Shown here one piece after another: positions 18,142 to 26,100 of a stretch of 61,589 nucleotides of DNA. This stretch comes from Acidimicrobiia bacterium (GTDB lineage: Bacteria; Actinomycetota; Acidimicrobiia; Acidimicrobiales; CATQHL01): contig VXXM01000023.1 in NCBI GenBank assembly GCA_009835395.1, positions 1 to 61,589 of the forward strand. The letters run 5' to 3'. Each line of letters starts with the position of its first letter. Position 1 is the stretch's first letter. The translations under genes were made by a program, and so were the position numbers. The notes beneath the pieces were generated by a model. That model searched no databases, was not told the origin of the DNA, and worked only from the letters and a program-made list of their open reading frames with translations.

Positions 18142-19068
18142 TCAGTCCCAGTCTCCCGGGGACCACACGAGCGGGAATACGTCGCCGAACGACTCGAGTG
18201 TCTGGCCCGTCCGGGGCTCTTGGGCGGTCAGAGCGGGGGGATCCGGCACCGACTGGCCGAGGCGCTCGATGTAGCGCGTTCGGGGGCCGGCATAGAGCGC
18301 GGCGTACGCCCGCCGATCGCGCTCGAGGATCACGCCCTCGGGTGCGCCGTGGAGCAGGTTCCCGTGGAACAGGATGACGTCACCCGGCTCGTAGTCCCAG
18401 CCCATGACGTCGAAGGAGTCTCGATGGCGGGGCACGTCGGGCGTGGGGGGCAGCGACTTGTCCATCACGGTCCGGCGGTAGGCGAAACCCTCACCGCCCT
18501 TCTCGTAGACACCGCGCTTCCGGGCGATGGCCATCCGCAGCGCGTTCTCCTCGTCGGACATGTCGGGGTCGTGGCCCACCATCGGGCGGAACGTGACGCC
18601 CCAGCGGTGCGATCCGCGGACGACCTCGAGGCTGGCGCTGCGCGGCACGGGGTCGGGTGACACCCAGGCGCGCACCAGATCCTCGCCCTCCACGTTGTGG
18701 TAGCTGATGTCCTGGTGCCATGGGGTCGGCGCCATGGGGCCGGCACGCCGGAAGAACATCTGGTCCATGTAGAAGCGCACCGGGCCGGCCAGCACCGAGC
18801 CGACCAGGCCGCCGACGGGCGACTCGTCGGCGAACCGGCGAAGGCTGGCGGACCGCGCCGCCAGCAGTTGGTCCGCCCGCACGGTCGCCCCTCGGGACAC
18901 CACCTCGCTGGACATGTGGTCGCGCTCGGCGAAGCACTCCTCGAGCCCGTCGGCAACCAAGTCCAACCACTCGGCCGCCAGGATGTCCCGGAGCAGGACC
19001 GCGCCGTCGCGGTGGAACGCCGCGGTCTCCGCGTCGGTGACGGCCCGCGCGGCAGGGGCGGCGGTCAT
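18142..19068 (-). CDS. Phytanoyl-CoA dioxygenase (PhyH)-family Fe(II)/2-oxoglutarate oxygenase
   Basis: A 308-residue non-haem iron oxygenase. The HxD iron-binding pair is in 'TPWHQDISYHNVEG' and the distal His is in 'GDVILFHGNLLHGAPEG'. 'RSASLEVVRGSHRWG' is a typical PhyH core. Family members hydroxylate lipids, halogenated or secondary-metabolite substrates, releasing CO2 and succinate. It is convergent with the PKS gene, 58 nt from its stop, and lies upstream of a carrier-protein gene in the opposite orientation to the PKS. Tailoring of a carrier-bound or released polyketide is a reasonable guess but is not shown. Confidence 0.82.
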   Translation of the reverse strand: MTAAPAARAVTDAETAAFHRDGAVLLRDILAAEWLDLVADGLEECFAERDHMSSEVVSRGATVRADQLLAARSASLRRFADESPVGGLVGSVLAGPVRFYMDQMFFRRAGPMAPTPWHQDISYHNVEGEDLVRAWVSPDPVPRSASLEVVRGSHRWGVTFRPMVGHDPDMSDEENALRMAIARKRGVYEKGGEGFAYRRTVMDKSLPPTPDVPRHRDSFDVMGWDYEPGDVILFHGNLLHGAPEGVILERDRRAYAALYAGPRTRYIERLGQSVPDPPALTAQEPRTGQTLESFGDVFPLVWSPGDWD

Positions 19069-19171
19069 CGCCTGCCCCGTGCTGGTGGACTCGTGCCCAA
19101 TGGCTCTCCGTCCTGCCGGCCGGGTGCCCGGCAGGCGAGGTGTGGGGGGATTCTCTCCCGTGCGTTCAGCC

Positions 19172-19411
19172 CTATTGGGCGTCGAGGTAGGCGATCAGAT
19201 CACCCGGTGTGAGGAGCTCGGCGAACTCCTCGGCGGGGATGTCGACGCCGAACTCCGCGCACACGACCTTCCAGAACGCCACCACGTCAGTGGAGCTGAC
19301 TCCCGCGTCGACGATGCTGAGGTCTAGGGTCAGCGGCTGGCCCTCGGATCGGCCGTCGATGTCCAAGTTGGCGTCGACGAGCGCTCGAACCCGCTCTTCG
19401 GTGGATGACAT
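19172..19411 (-). CDS. Free-standing acyl/peptidyl carrier protein
   Basis: A 79-residue acidic helical protein with the carrier-protein pattern. The phosphopantetheine site reads 'VDAGVSSTDVVAFW' instead of the usual DxGxDSL, so the attachment Ser is one of two adjacent serines (positions 44-45) and the preceding Asp is lost. The C-terminal 'LLTPGDLIAYLDAQ' matches helix IV of ACPs. The start is ATG with GAGGAG just upstream. It sits between the PhyH gene and a phosphopantetheinyl transferase gene on the same strand, which suggests it is modified in situ and serves the adjacent PKS or a loading step. Confidence 0.8.
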   Translation of the reverse strand: MSSTEERVRALVDANLDIDGRSEGQPLTLDLSIVDAGVSSTDVVAFWKVVCAEFGVDIPAEEFAELLTPGDLIAYLDAQ

Positions 19412-19577
19412 GTTGGTCTCCTCTGCTGGGTCGTTGGAAAAGTCCCGGCGAGTGTAGTCGACTGATGACCTGATATATCGCGAGCCGAAATAGTCTTCTT
19501 TACTATCTTTTCGCGGACAACGAACCCAATGGCGTCGGTCGATTGCTGGACGAGTTGCCCCCCAGCGAGTCGGTTGT
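19412..19577 (-). promoter_or_regulatory. AT-rich spacer, probable promoter of the carrier-protein gene
   Basis: A 166-nt gap between the transferase stop and the carrier-protein start. Its middle (about 19455-19520) is much richer in A and T than the surrounding genes, with TATATC- and TACTAT-like stretches on the minus strand. I cannot assign -35 and -10 boxes firmly. Confidence 0.3.
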
Positions 19578-20345
19578 TCAGGAGTTCGCATCGTCGACTT
19601 CCTGTGCGACTGCGGCGGCGAATTGCTCGTCGCCGATGTCGCTGAGTCGCCACTGCACATCGGCAACCTGAGGGATCCGGAACAGGCCTCCCTCGGCGCC
19701 CGAGCGGATGGAGGCGGGAATCTCGAAGCGTGACACGTCGAAGGAGAGACCCGTGCCGAGTGCCTTGACCACGGCTTCCTTGAGCGTCCAGAGGCGGAAG
19801 AACAGTCGAGTCCTGTCGTCGCCGGCCACGGCGGCCAGGTCGGTCCGTTCATCGGGGCCGAACACCGCCTCGATCAGCCGATCGAGATCGTGGCGGGGGA
19901 CGCGCTCCTCCAGATCGACCCCGACACGCCCGGCCGGCGCCACCGCAATCAGACCGTGTCGTCCGCTGTGGCTGACGTTGAAGCCGAAGTCGACCGGTTG
20001 GCCGGCCACGACGGCGAATGGCTTGCCCCCGTCGGCGGCACCGAACGAGAGCTGTGCGTTATCGCAACCCAGATCTGTGCACAGCAGCGATCGGAGTGCG
20101 GCACGGCACAACACGAAGCGGCGGCGCGCCGGTGCATGCTGGAACCTCTTGGAGCGGGACCGCTCGGCGGAATCGAGCCATGCCGAGCCAACGGTCTCGC
20201 GAGACTCATGAGGTGTGAGATCGACATGAACGACGCGAACGCTGTCGATCTGCGTGAATGGCTCCCACCAGCAGTCGGGAGCTGACGGATCCACCGCGGG
20301 CAGACTACTGCGCGCCGCCGCGCCCCCCTGGTGCTGGGTCTCCAT
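19578..20345 (-). CDS. Sfp-type 4'-phosphopantetheinyl transferase
   Basis: Transfers phosphopantetheine from CoA to the Ser of carrier domains, turning apo-ACPs into active ones. The 255-residue protein has the Sfp motifs in order: 'FNVSHSGRHGLIAVA' (P1/substrate region), 'VGVDLEERV' (Mg-binding Asp/Glu) and 'RLWTLKEAVVKALGTGLS' (Mg-binding and catalytic Lys region). Its place beside a free carrier protein and close to a PKS with an integral ACP makes these its obvious substrates. It may also serve other carrier proteins in the cell. Confidence 0.9.
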   Translation of the reverse strand: METQHQGGAAARSSLPAVDPSAPDCWWEPFTQIDSVRVVHVDLTPHESRETVGSAWLDSAERSRSKRFQHAPARRRFVLCRAALRSLLCTDLGCDNAQLSFGAADGGKPFAVVAGQPVDFGFNVSHSGRHGLIAVAPAGRVGVDLEERVPRHDLDRLIEAVFGPDERTDLAAVAGDDRTRLFFRLWTLKEAVVKALGTGLSFDVSRFEIPASIRSGAEGGLFRIPQVADVQWRLSDIGDEQFAAAVAQEVDDANS

Positions 20346-20368
20346 CCGACTCCGGTATGGTCGCCGCC

Positions 20369-20584
20369 ATGGGATTCCGTGTTGAGATCGATCAGGACGA
20401 ATGCATGAGCGTCGGGCGCTGCGTCGCCGATTTTCCGGCAGGGTTCGGCTTCGACGACGACGAGTTGGCCACGGTGCTGGCGACCGCCGGCGAGCTGAGT
20501 GATCAGCAACTCCTGCGGGCGGCGCGCAACTGCCCCAGCCGGGCCATCATGGTCTTCGACGCCGACGGCAACCAGGTCGAGTAG
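20369..20584 (+). CDS. Small single-cluster ferredoxin, P450-type
   Basis: A 71-residue ferredoxin with the cysteine pattern Cys-x5-Cys ('DECMSVGRCVADFP') and a distant 'NCPSRAI'. This is the arrangement of [3Fe-4S] (or single [4Fe-4S]) ferredoxins that feed electrons to actinobacterial cytochromes P450. ATG at 20369 gives the typical 'MGFRVEIDQ' start; ATG at 20357 adds four residues. It diverges from the phosphopantetheinyl transferase gene. A P450 and a ferredoxin reductase lie 17-22 kb downstream. Confidence 0.85.
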   Translation: MGFRVEIDQDECMSVGRCVADFPAGFGFDDDELATVLATAGELSDQQLLRAARNCPSRAIMVFDADGNQVE

Positions 20585-20609
20585 CCCGTCTGCCACGTTC
20601 GGGGAGATC

Positions 20610-20978
20610 GTGTCCGAGCCGGAGTCCCTGGTCGGGATCTTCGACGCCGACGGCGGGTTGCGCGGCGAGTTGCGCTACGTGGTCGACAAGCTCGCCGGGC
20701 GCGGGCATTGCGCTCTCTGCGACATCACCCACGGTCTGAACCCGCTGGGGAAGCGGTCCTTCAAGGAGGCCTGCGCGGCGGCCGGCGTGACCATGACGCT
20801 GTTGCATCGCGACGAGGCCTCGCCGGAGCAGTTGGCGGTGGCGGGGGAGTTGCCGGCGGTACTGGCGTGCGCGGGCGCGACCTGCAGGGTCCTGATCCCC
20901 GCGGGGGACCTGGCCGCCTGCGAAGGCAGCCCCACCAAGCTTCTGGAACTCGTCGAGAAGCGTGCCGAGTATCGATAG
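20610..20978 (+). CDS. Conserved-looking small protein with a CxxC motif, function unknown
   Basis: A 122-residue protein. I do not recognise a characterised family. It opens 'VGIFDADGGLRGELRYVVDK' and has a possible metal or redox motif 'GHCALCDITHG' near residues 34-44, plus two later cysteines in 'LACAGATCRVL'. GTG at 20610 is chosen because GGGGAG precedes it at ideal spacing. It follows the ferredoxin gene after 25 nt and probably shares its transcript. A redox or metal-binding role is only a guess. Confidence 0.65.
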   Translation: MSEPESLVGIFDADGGLRGELRYVVDKLAGRGHCALCDITHGLNPLGKRSFKEACAAAGVTMTLLHRDEASPEQLAVAGELPAVLACAGATCRVLIPAGDLAACEGSPTKLLELVEKRAEYR

Positions 20979-21004
20979 ACTGACTCTATAGGTCAGTTCG
21001 CTAT
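20975..21004 (+). promoter_or_regulatory. Possible OxyR operator array upstream of oxyR
   Basis: The stretch contains ATAG-N7-CTAT (20975-20989), matching the outer positions of the classical OxyR half-site, directly joined to a second ATAG-N9-CTAT (20988-21004). It also contains the dyad ACTGAC-N7-GTCAGT (20979-20997). It lies about 75-100 nt before the regulator's start, a position compatible with autoregulation. The match is partial, and the dyad could instead act as the terminator of the upstream gene. Confidence 0.35.
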
Positions 21005-21077
21005 TATCGAATTGTGCTTTTGTAATAGTGGCGGCACGCTGGTTGTCCGAGAAGGCCGGCCACCGAGGAGGTGGACC

Positions 21078-22016
21078 ATGACGAACCAGAGCCTCACCCT
21101 GGCCTCCATCGGTTTGCGCCCGACGATGCGCCAACTGGAGTATCTCGTGGCACTGGACGCCCACAGCCACGTCGGACGGGCTGCGGCGGCCTGCTTCGTC
21201 ACCCAGCCGACGCTGAGTGCCCAGATCCGCGAGCTCGAGAAGCACGTCGGGGTCGCGGTGACCGAGCGAGTCGGGCGCGGCATCGCCGTCACCGCCGCCG
21301 GGCGGGAGCTGGCCGCCCGCGCCCGGGTGATCCTGCAGGCGGCCGACGAGTTGCTGGAGTCGGCACACCGCTCGGAGACCGAGCTGACCGGGCCGCTGCG
21401 GGTGGGGGCGATCCCCACGGTCGCGCCGTACCTGCTGGCTCGGGTGCTGCCGGCGGTGCGCGAGCGTCACCCGTCGGTCGAGGTGCATCTGCTGGAGTTG
21501 CAGACGGGGCCGTTGCTTGCGGCGCTGGGTGCCGCCGAGTTGGACCTCGGGCTCGTAGCGCTGCCCGTCGAAGACGAGCGGTTCGACCACGAGGTCGTGC
21601 TCGTCGACCCGTTCCTGCTGGCGATGGCGCCCGATCACCGGCTGGCGAACCAGTCCCACGTCTCGATGCGTGGCATCCGCGACGAGACGGTACTGCTGCT
21701 CGAGGACGGCCACTGCCTGCGGGATCAGGCCCTCGAGATCTGCGACCGGGCCGGAGCCGCCAACGACGGCGGCATCCAGGGCACCAGCCTGCACACCATC
21801 TGCCAGATGGTGGCGGCCGGCATGGGGGTGACGCTGCTGCCGGCCAGCGCCCGGCAGATCGAGGCCCGTGAGGGTACCGGCGTCGTGGTCCGGCACTTCA
21901 GCGACACCAAGCCCAGCCGCGACGTGGCGCTGGCGTGGCGGAAGCTGGCACCGGCCGCACCTCTCTACCGCGAGTTGGGCAGGCTCATGTCCGACCGCCT
22001 CGCCGAGGCCGCCTGA
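21078..22016 (+). CDS. oxyR: LysR-family peroxide sensor OxyR
   Basis: A 312-residue LysR-type regulator. The N-terminal winged helix reads 'TMRQLEYLVALDAHSHVGRA' and 'FVTQPTLSAQIRELEKHVG'. The C-terminal domain holds the redox pair of OxyR: Cys213 and Cys222 in 'EDGHCLRDQALEIC', the same spacing as E. coli Cys199/Cys208. It should sense H2O2 by forming that disulfide and then activate antioxidant genes. ATG at 21078 has a strong GAGGAGG site. No catalase or peroxiredoxin gene lies next to it in this window, so its targets are elsewhere or include itself. Confidence 0.9.
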   Translation: MTNQSLTLASIGLRPTMRQLEYLVALDAHSHVGRAAAACFVTQPTLSAQIRELEKHVGVAVTERVGRGIAVTAAGRELAARARVILQAADELLESAHRSETELTGPLRVGAIPTVAPYLLARVLPAVRERHPSVEVHLLELQTGPLLAALGAAELDLGLVALPVEDERFDHEVVLVDPFLLAMAPDHRLANQSHVSMRGIRDETVLLLEDGHCLRDQALEICDRAGAANDGGIQGTSLHTICQMVAAGMGVTLLPASARQIEAREGTGVVVRHFSDTKPSRDVALAWRKLAPAAPLYRELGRLMSDRLAEAA

Positions 22017-22106
22017 TTCCCCTCCCCGGAGCCGGTCCGGTCCACCCTGGGTACCATCGGGGCGGACCGGACCGGCGCTCCGGTCTTTCCGGTGTGCCGG
22101 TGGCCT

Positions 22107-22180
22107 GCCCACGTAGCTCAGTTGGACAGAGCAGGGACCTCCTAAGTCCAAGGCCGCAGGTTCGAATCCTGCCGTGGGCG
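22107..22180 (+). tRNA. tRNA-Arg (anticodon CCT)
   Basis: Full cloverleaf: acceptor GCCCACG pairing with CGTGGGC, D-arm GCTC/GAGC, anticodon stem with loop CTCCTAA (anticodon CCT, reads AGG) and T-arm GCAGG-TTCGAAT-CCTGC. The CCA end is not encoded (GCC follows the acceptor). The top anticodon-stem pair is a G-A mismatch. Its 3' side is followed within about 120 nt by a toxin-antitoxin pair, the usual arrangement at tRNA integration hot spots. Confidence 0.93.
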
Positions 22181-22243
22181 CCGCTCAGACGCGAAGCAGC
22201 GTCGCCAGGCGGTGATCGGTGAGACTCCCGGCCTCGCTGATGT

Positions 22244-22269
22244 GGCTATGGACGGTAGCTATGGCTATA
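22244..22269 (+). promoter_or_regulatory. Repeated GCTAT-box upstream of the toxin-antitoxin pair
   Basis: Three copies of a short box (GGCTATG at 22244, AGCTATG at 22257, GGCTATA at 22263) lie 33-58 nt before the antitoxin start. Phd/YefM antitoxins bind short repeats of this sort in their own promoters to autoregulate. A TATAT stretch at the end of the array could be the -10 region. This is inference from position and repetition. Confidence 0.4.
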
Positions 22270-22301
22270 TTGGGTGGGACTGCCGCCAAGGAGGTTCTGT
22301 G

Positions 22302-22598
22302 ATGGCCGCGGATCCGCAGGACTATCGGACGATTCCCGCCGGCGAGTTCAAGAACCGGTGTCTGGCGCTGATGGACGAGGTGAACGAGACCGGCGCCGAG
22401 ATCGTCATCACCAAGCACGGGCGTCCAGTGTCCCGGCTGGTACCCGCACGCAGGCAGGCGCCGGAGATGTGGGGGAGGTACCGGGAGCAGGTCCGCATCA
22501 GCGGCGACATCGTGGCTCCGGCCGTGCCCGCCGGCGAGTGGGAAGCCATCGCCACACCCGCCACGACGCTCGACCCCGACTCGCCACCGCAGTCGTGA
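22302..22598 (+). CDS. Phd/YefM-type antitoxin
   Basis: A 98-residue antitoxin. The N-terminal fold carries 'YRTIPAGEFKNRCLALMDEV' and 'EIVITKHGRPVSRLVPARR', the typical DNA-binding part of Phd/YefM. The C-terminal tail is Pro/Ala-rich and should wrap the toxin. A perfect AAGGAGG site lies 7 nt before ATG; GTG just before the ATG is a minor alternative. The stop overlaps the toxin start by 4 nt (GTGA), so the two are translationally coupled. Confidence 0.9.
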   Translation: MAADPQDYRTIPAGEFKNRCLALMDEVNETGAEIVITKHGRPVSRLVPARRQAPEMWGRYREQVRISGDIVAPAVPAGEWEAIATPATTLDPDSPPQS

Positions 22599-23011
22599 TC
22601 CTGCTCGACACGCACGTGCTGGTGTGGCTCGTGGCCGGATCCGACCGGCTCGGGCAACGATCCCGGCGGGCGATCCAGGAGGCGTGGGACGACGGCGTGG
22701 CGGCCGTGTCCTCCTTCACGTTCTGGGAGTTGGCGATGCTGCACGCCAGGGGGCGACTCGAACTCGACCTGCCGCCCCGCTCCCTCCATCGCAGCCTCCT
22801 GGCGGATGGGTTGCTCGTTCTCCCGGTGGGTGATGAGGTGGCCATCCGCGCCGCCGAACTAGCTGCCGAGGAGCCGCTCAGCGATCCCGCCGACTGCATC
22901 ATCTGCGCCACGGCACTCGTCGGCGGCTACAGCCTGGCGACCGCCGATCGCCGGATCACCGCATGGGCAGGGCGAAGCCGACTCGTTGCAACACTCGATC
23001 CGACCACCTGA
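22595..23011 (+). CDS. PIN-domain toxin (VapC-like ribonuclease)
   Basis: A 138-residue PIN-domain protein predicted to cleave RNA when freed from its antitoxin. It begins with the invariant first acidic motif 'LLDTHVLVWLVAGSDRLG' (Asp5). The second acidic residue is in 'SSFTFWELAML' and the last acidic cluster is in 'SDPADCIICATALVGG', followed by 'LATADRRI'. The GTG start sits within the antitoxin stop. Of the PIN subgroups it resembles the type paired with Phd/YefM rather than AbrB or RHH antitoxins. Confidence 0.9.
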   Translation: MILLDTHVLVWLVAGSDRLGQRSRRAIQEAWDDGVAAVSSFTFWELAMLHARGRLELDLPPRSLHRSLLADGLLVLPVGDEVAIRAAELAAEEPLSDPADCIICATALVGGYSLATADRRITAWAGRSRLVATLDPTT

Positions 23012-23026
23012 CGTGGCTCTTCCACG
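23012..23026 (+). terminator. Short hairpin just after the toxin stop
   Basis: CGTGG-CTCTT-CCACG follows the stop codon directly. The 5-bp stem with no T-run makes it a weak terminator candidate. The remaining 106 nt before the next stop codon hold nothing I can assign. A short minus-strand frame there reads like protein ('ESDPRVRVAFYSPSAA') but has no start or recognised family. Confidence 0.35.
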
Positions 23027-23132
23027 GCGAAGCGGCTGCCGATGGCGGCGCTGGGGGAATAGAAGGCGACGCGAACCCGCGGGTCAGATTCCGTCTTGTG
23101 ACCGACTTCAGTGATCTTGTCCGGGGTCGGGA

Positions 23133-26100
23133 CTATTCGTCGGGTGCCTCCGCGAAGTCCAAGGTGTAGCTGAAGGGCCAGTAGTAGGTGCCCGATTTCA
23201 GCTCGCTCCACACCTCCAGCAGGTGCATCCCGGTTCGCTCTGGGGCATAGAACCGTCGCTCTGCGTCGATGTCGTCGTTGGCGTCGGCGGAGATACCGAC
23301 CAGCGCGCTGCCGTCGTCGTCGCGCATCTGCATGCGGGGTTTGCGCCCGGCCGCGCATCCCCACCACCATCCTTCGCATCGCCACGCCATCTCGAACCGG
23401 TATCGCGTGCCCGCTTCGAGGTACACCCAGTACCAGTCCCGGTCCCCCACGTTCGCCCGTCCCAACGCACTGTCGTCGAGCGCCAGGTATCCCGTTGAGC
23501 CCACACCGGCGGCATGGTCCCCGGGATTATCGCCGGGCCAATCCCCGGGACCATCGTCGAGTTCCGACGTGCTCACTGTCGGCCGTTCGACGACGGTCAC
23601 GCGGTAGGTGCCCCGCTCGCCTCCGGCTGAGCCCGCCGCGATGTAGTAGGTGCCGTCGGTGCCCACCGTCACCAGCGCGAAGCTGTCCCGCCCAGCGCCC
23701 GAGTCGGCATCACTCGTGCCGGCCACCAGCGTGCTGGTGCTGTCGTACACGCCGTACAGGTGCGAGTCGGGGATTGTGCCCCTGCCGCGCCCGCGCCCCT
23801 CGACCCACACGAAATACTCCTGGCCGGCTTCGAGGGTGACCGTGAACCAGTCCCGGTCGCCCAGGTACTGGACCTCACCCGTCACGTAGCCGCCCACGGC
23901 AACAGTGCCCGTGGTGGTGGCGTCGCCCGCGTAGTCGTCGGTGAACCCGTCGCTCACGTCGGTCACCGACACTTGGTAGGTGCCGACTTCTGACGATCCG
24001 ACGTCGATGTAGTAGGTGCCCGCCGTTGATACTTCGAATATCAGTTCGGCGTCGGTGCCGTGGCCGTTGTCTGCATCGGAGGTTCCCGCCACGAGCGTGC
24101 TGGTGCCGTCGAAGACCCCATACAGCTCCGGGTCGGCCAGCGTCCCGTTGCCGCTCGAGGCGCCTTGGACTTCCAGCCAGTAGGTCGTGTTCGCCGCCAG
24201 GGTCACCGCCAGCCAGTCCCGGTCGCCGCGGTACTCCACCTCCGCGGACGTCGCCGCCCCGTCGACGGTGACCGTGCCGGTGGTGGTCGTGTCGTTGGGG
24301 TAATCGTCGGAGTCGGCCGTTACCACGTCGGTTCCGGCCGTCAGCTCGTAGGTGCCCCGCCCGCTGTTGCCGGTGCCCACCGCGACGTAGTAGGAGCCGG
24401 CAGACGCAGGCTCGAACACCACCTGTGCATCCGTGCCCACGCCGCCATCAGCGTCGGAGGTGCCCGCAACCAGCGTGCCGGCGCTGTCGAACACCCCGTA
24501 CAGGTGGGGATCGGTCAGCGTCCCCCGGCCGGTCGAGGCGCCCTTGGCCATGAACCAGTAGCTGTGCCCGGCCGCCAGGGTGACTTCGAACCAGTCCTGG
24601 TCGTCGCCGATCTCCATCTCGCCCACAGCGGCAGCCCCGCCGACCGTGACCACGCCCGTCGTGGACGTGCTGGCCGCAAAGTCGTCGACCACCTCGCTCA
24701 CCGCCAGGTTGTAGATGCCCAGACCCGACGCCGCCGCGCCGGCGATCACGAAGTACGTGCCCGAAGCGGTGGGCCGGTACCACACGGCGCTGTTGTTGCC
24801 GGTACCGCTGCTGTCGTCGGAGGTGTTCGCCACTGCGGTGCCGTCTTCGAGCGTGATGCCCCAGATCTTCGGATCCTCCAGCGTGCCGGAGGCGGGCGTG
24901 CCCGGCGGGGTGTCGGCGCCGAGCAGTTCGATCGCGTACGCCGTGCCGGCCACCAGGTCCACCGCGAACCAGTCCCGGTCGTCGGCGAGATCCACCCGCG
25001 CCCGGGTGCTGCCACTCACCGCCACCGTCCCGGTGGAGTCCACCGCGGCGGAGTGGTCACCCGACATCACCACCTTGTACTCGTGGGCAGTCCCCGTCGC
25101 GTCGTCGGACACCGTCACGGTCACCTCGGTCAGCCCGTGTTCGGCGACGTCTATCTGGTGGCCCGTGGTGTTCTCATCCGCGTCGGCGGGCGAGATGCTC
25201 ACCTCGAACGGCGGATCTGCCGTCTTCGCTTCCGCCGCCACCGTCACCTGCGCGCCCGGTCGGTCGATCTCGTAGAGGAACGTCTCGGATGAGAACGACG
25301 GCACCGACGTGCCGTCCACGGTCAACGACGCCAGCAGCGGCGCCGACTCGCCGACGTAGTCGCTCACGGCGACATTGATCGTGAAGTTCCGCCGGCGACC
25401 GTCGGAGCTGTAGTGCTGCACCGCCTCGACGAGATAGGTGCCCGCCTCCAGTGTCGCCTTGAGGCGCCCGTGGGCGGGGCAGGGGAGGGCGAATAAGGTC
25501 TGACACTCCTCGCTGTTGTAGTTGACGTGGTTGAAGTAGTGCTCGAGCAGGGTGCCGTCGGCGGTGCGCAACACGGTGTGGGTGCTCGTCTCCCCCTTGC
25601 CGGGGTTGTAGGTGTGGAGCCGGATCGTCACGTCGCTGAGCCGGGGCAGCGTCAACTCGTAGAAATGCGCGTACCCGGTCACCGTTATTCCGGAGGGGCG
25701 ATGGCTGACCCACTCGTGGTACTCGATGATCGATCTGCAGCTCGGCCCCCAGCGGCCCGACGCCGTCCGCGTGCCGTCGCCCTGGTCCTGCAGATGTTGG
25801 AGCTCGCAGCCTTCGGGCAGGACCTGTGAGAGCGCGCTGTCGCGGGTGACGGTGATGATGTAGGCGTTGACCGCGTTCTGGGCGTTGCGGGCGATGACGG
25901 CGATGACCGTCTGGGTGGGGTCGCCGCCGGGGCCGGGCTCGGCGAGGGCGACCTGGTGGCCGTCCGTGTCGATGTCTGCGTCGGCTGGGGCGACGATGAA
26001 GGTGGTGCCCTCGGGCGCGGACGCCGTCACGGTGACCGTGGCGACGTCGGAGGCGACCTCGGCGGTGTATCGGGTGGTGCCCGCCGCGAACGCGGGACTG

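Noticed and set aside
21935-22222. Frame running through the tRNA-Arg gene
   Set aside because: The tRNA cloverleaf is complete and the frame has no protein features.
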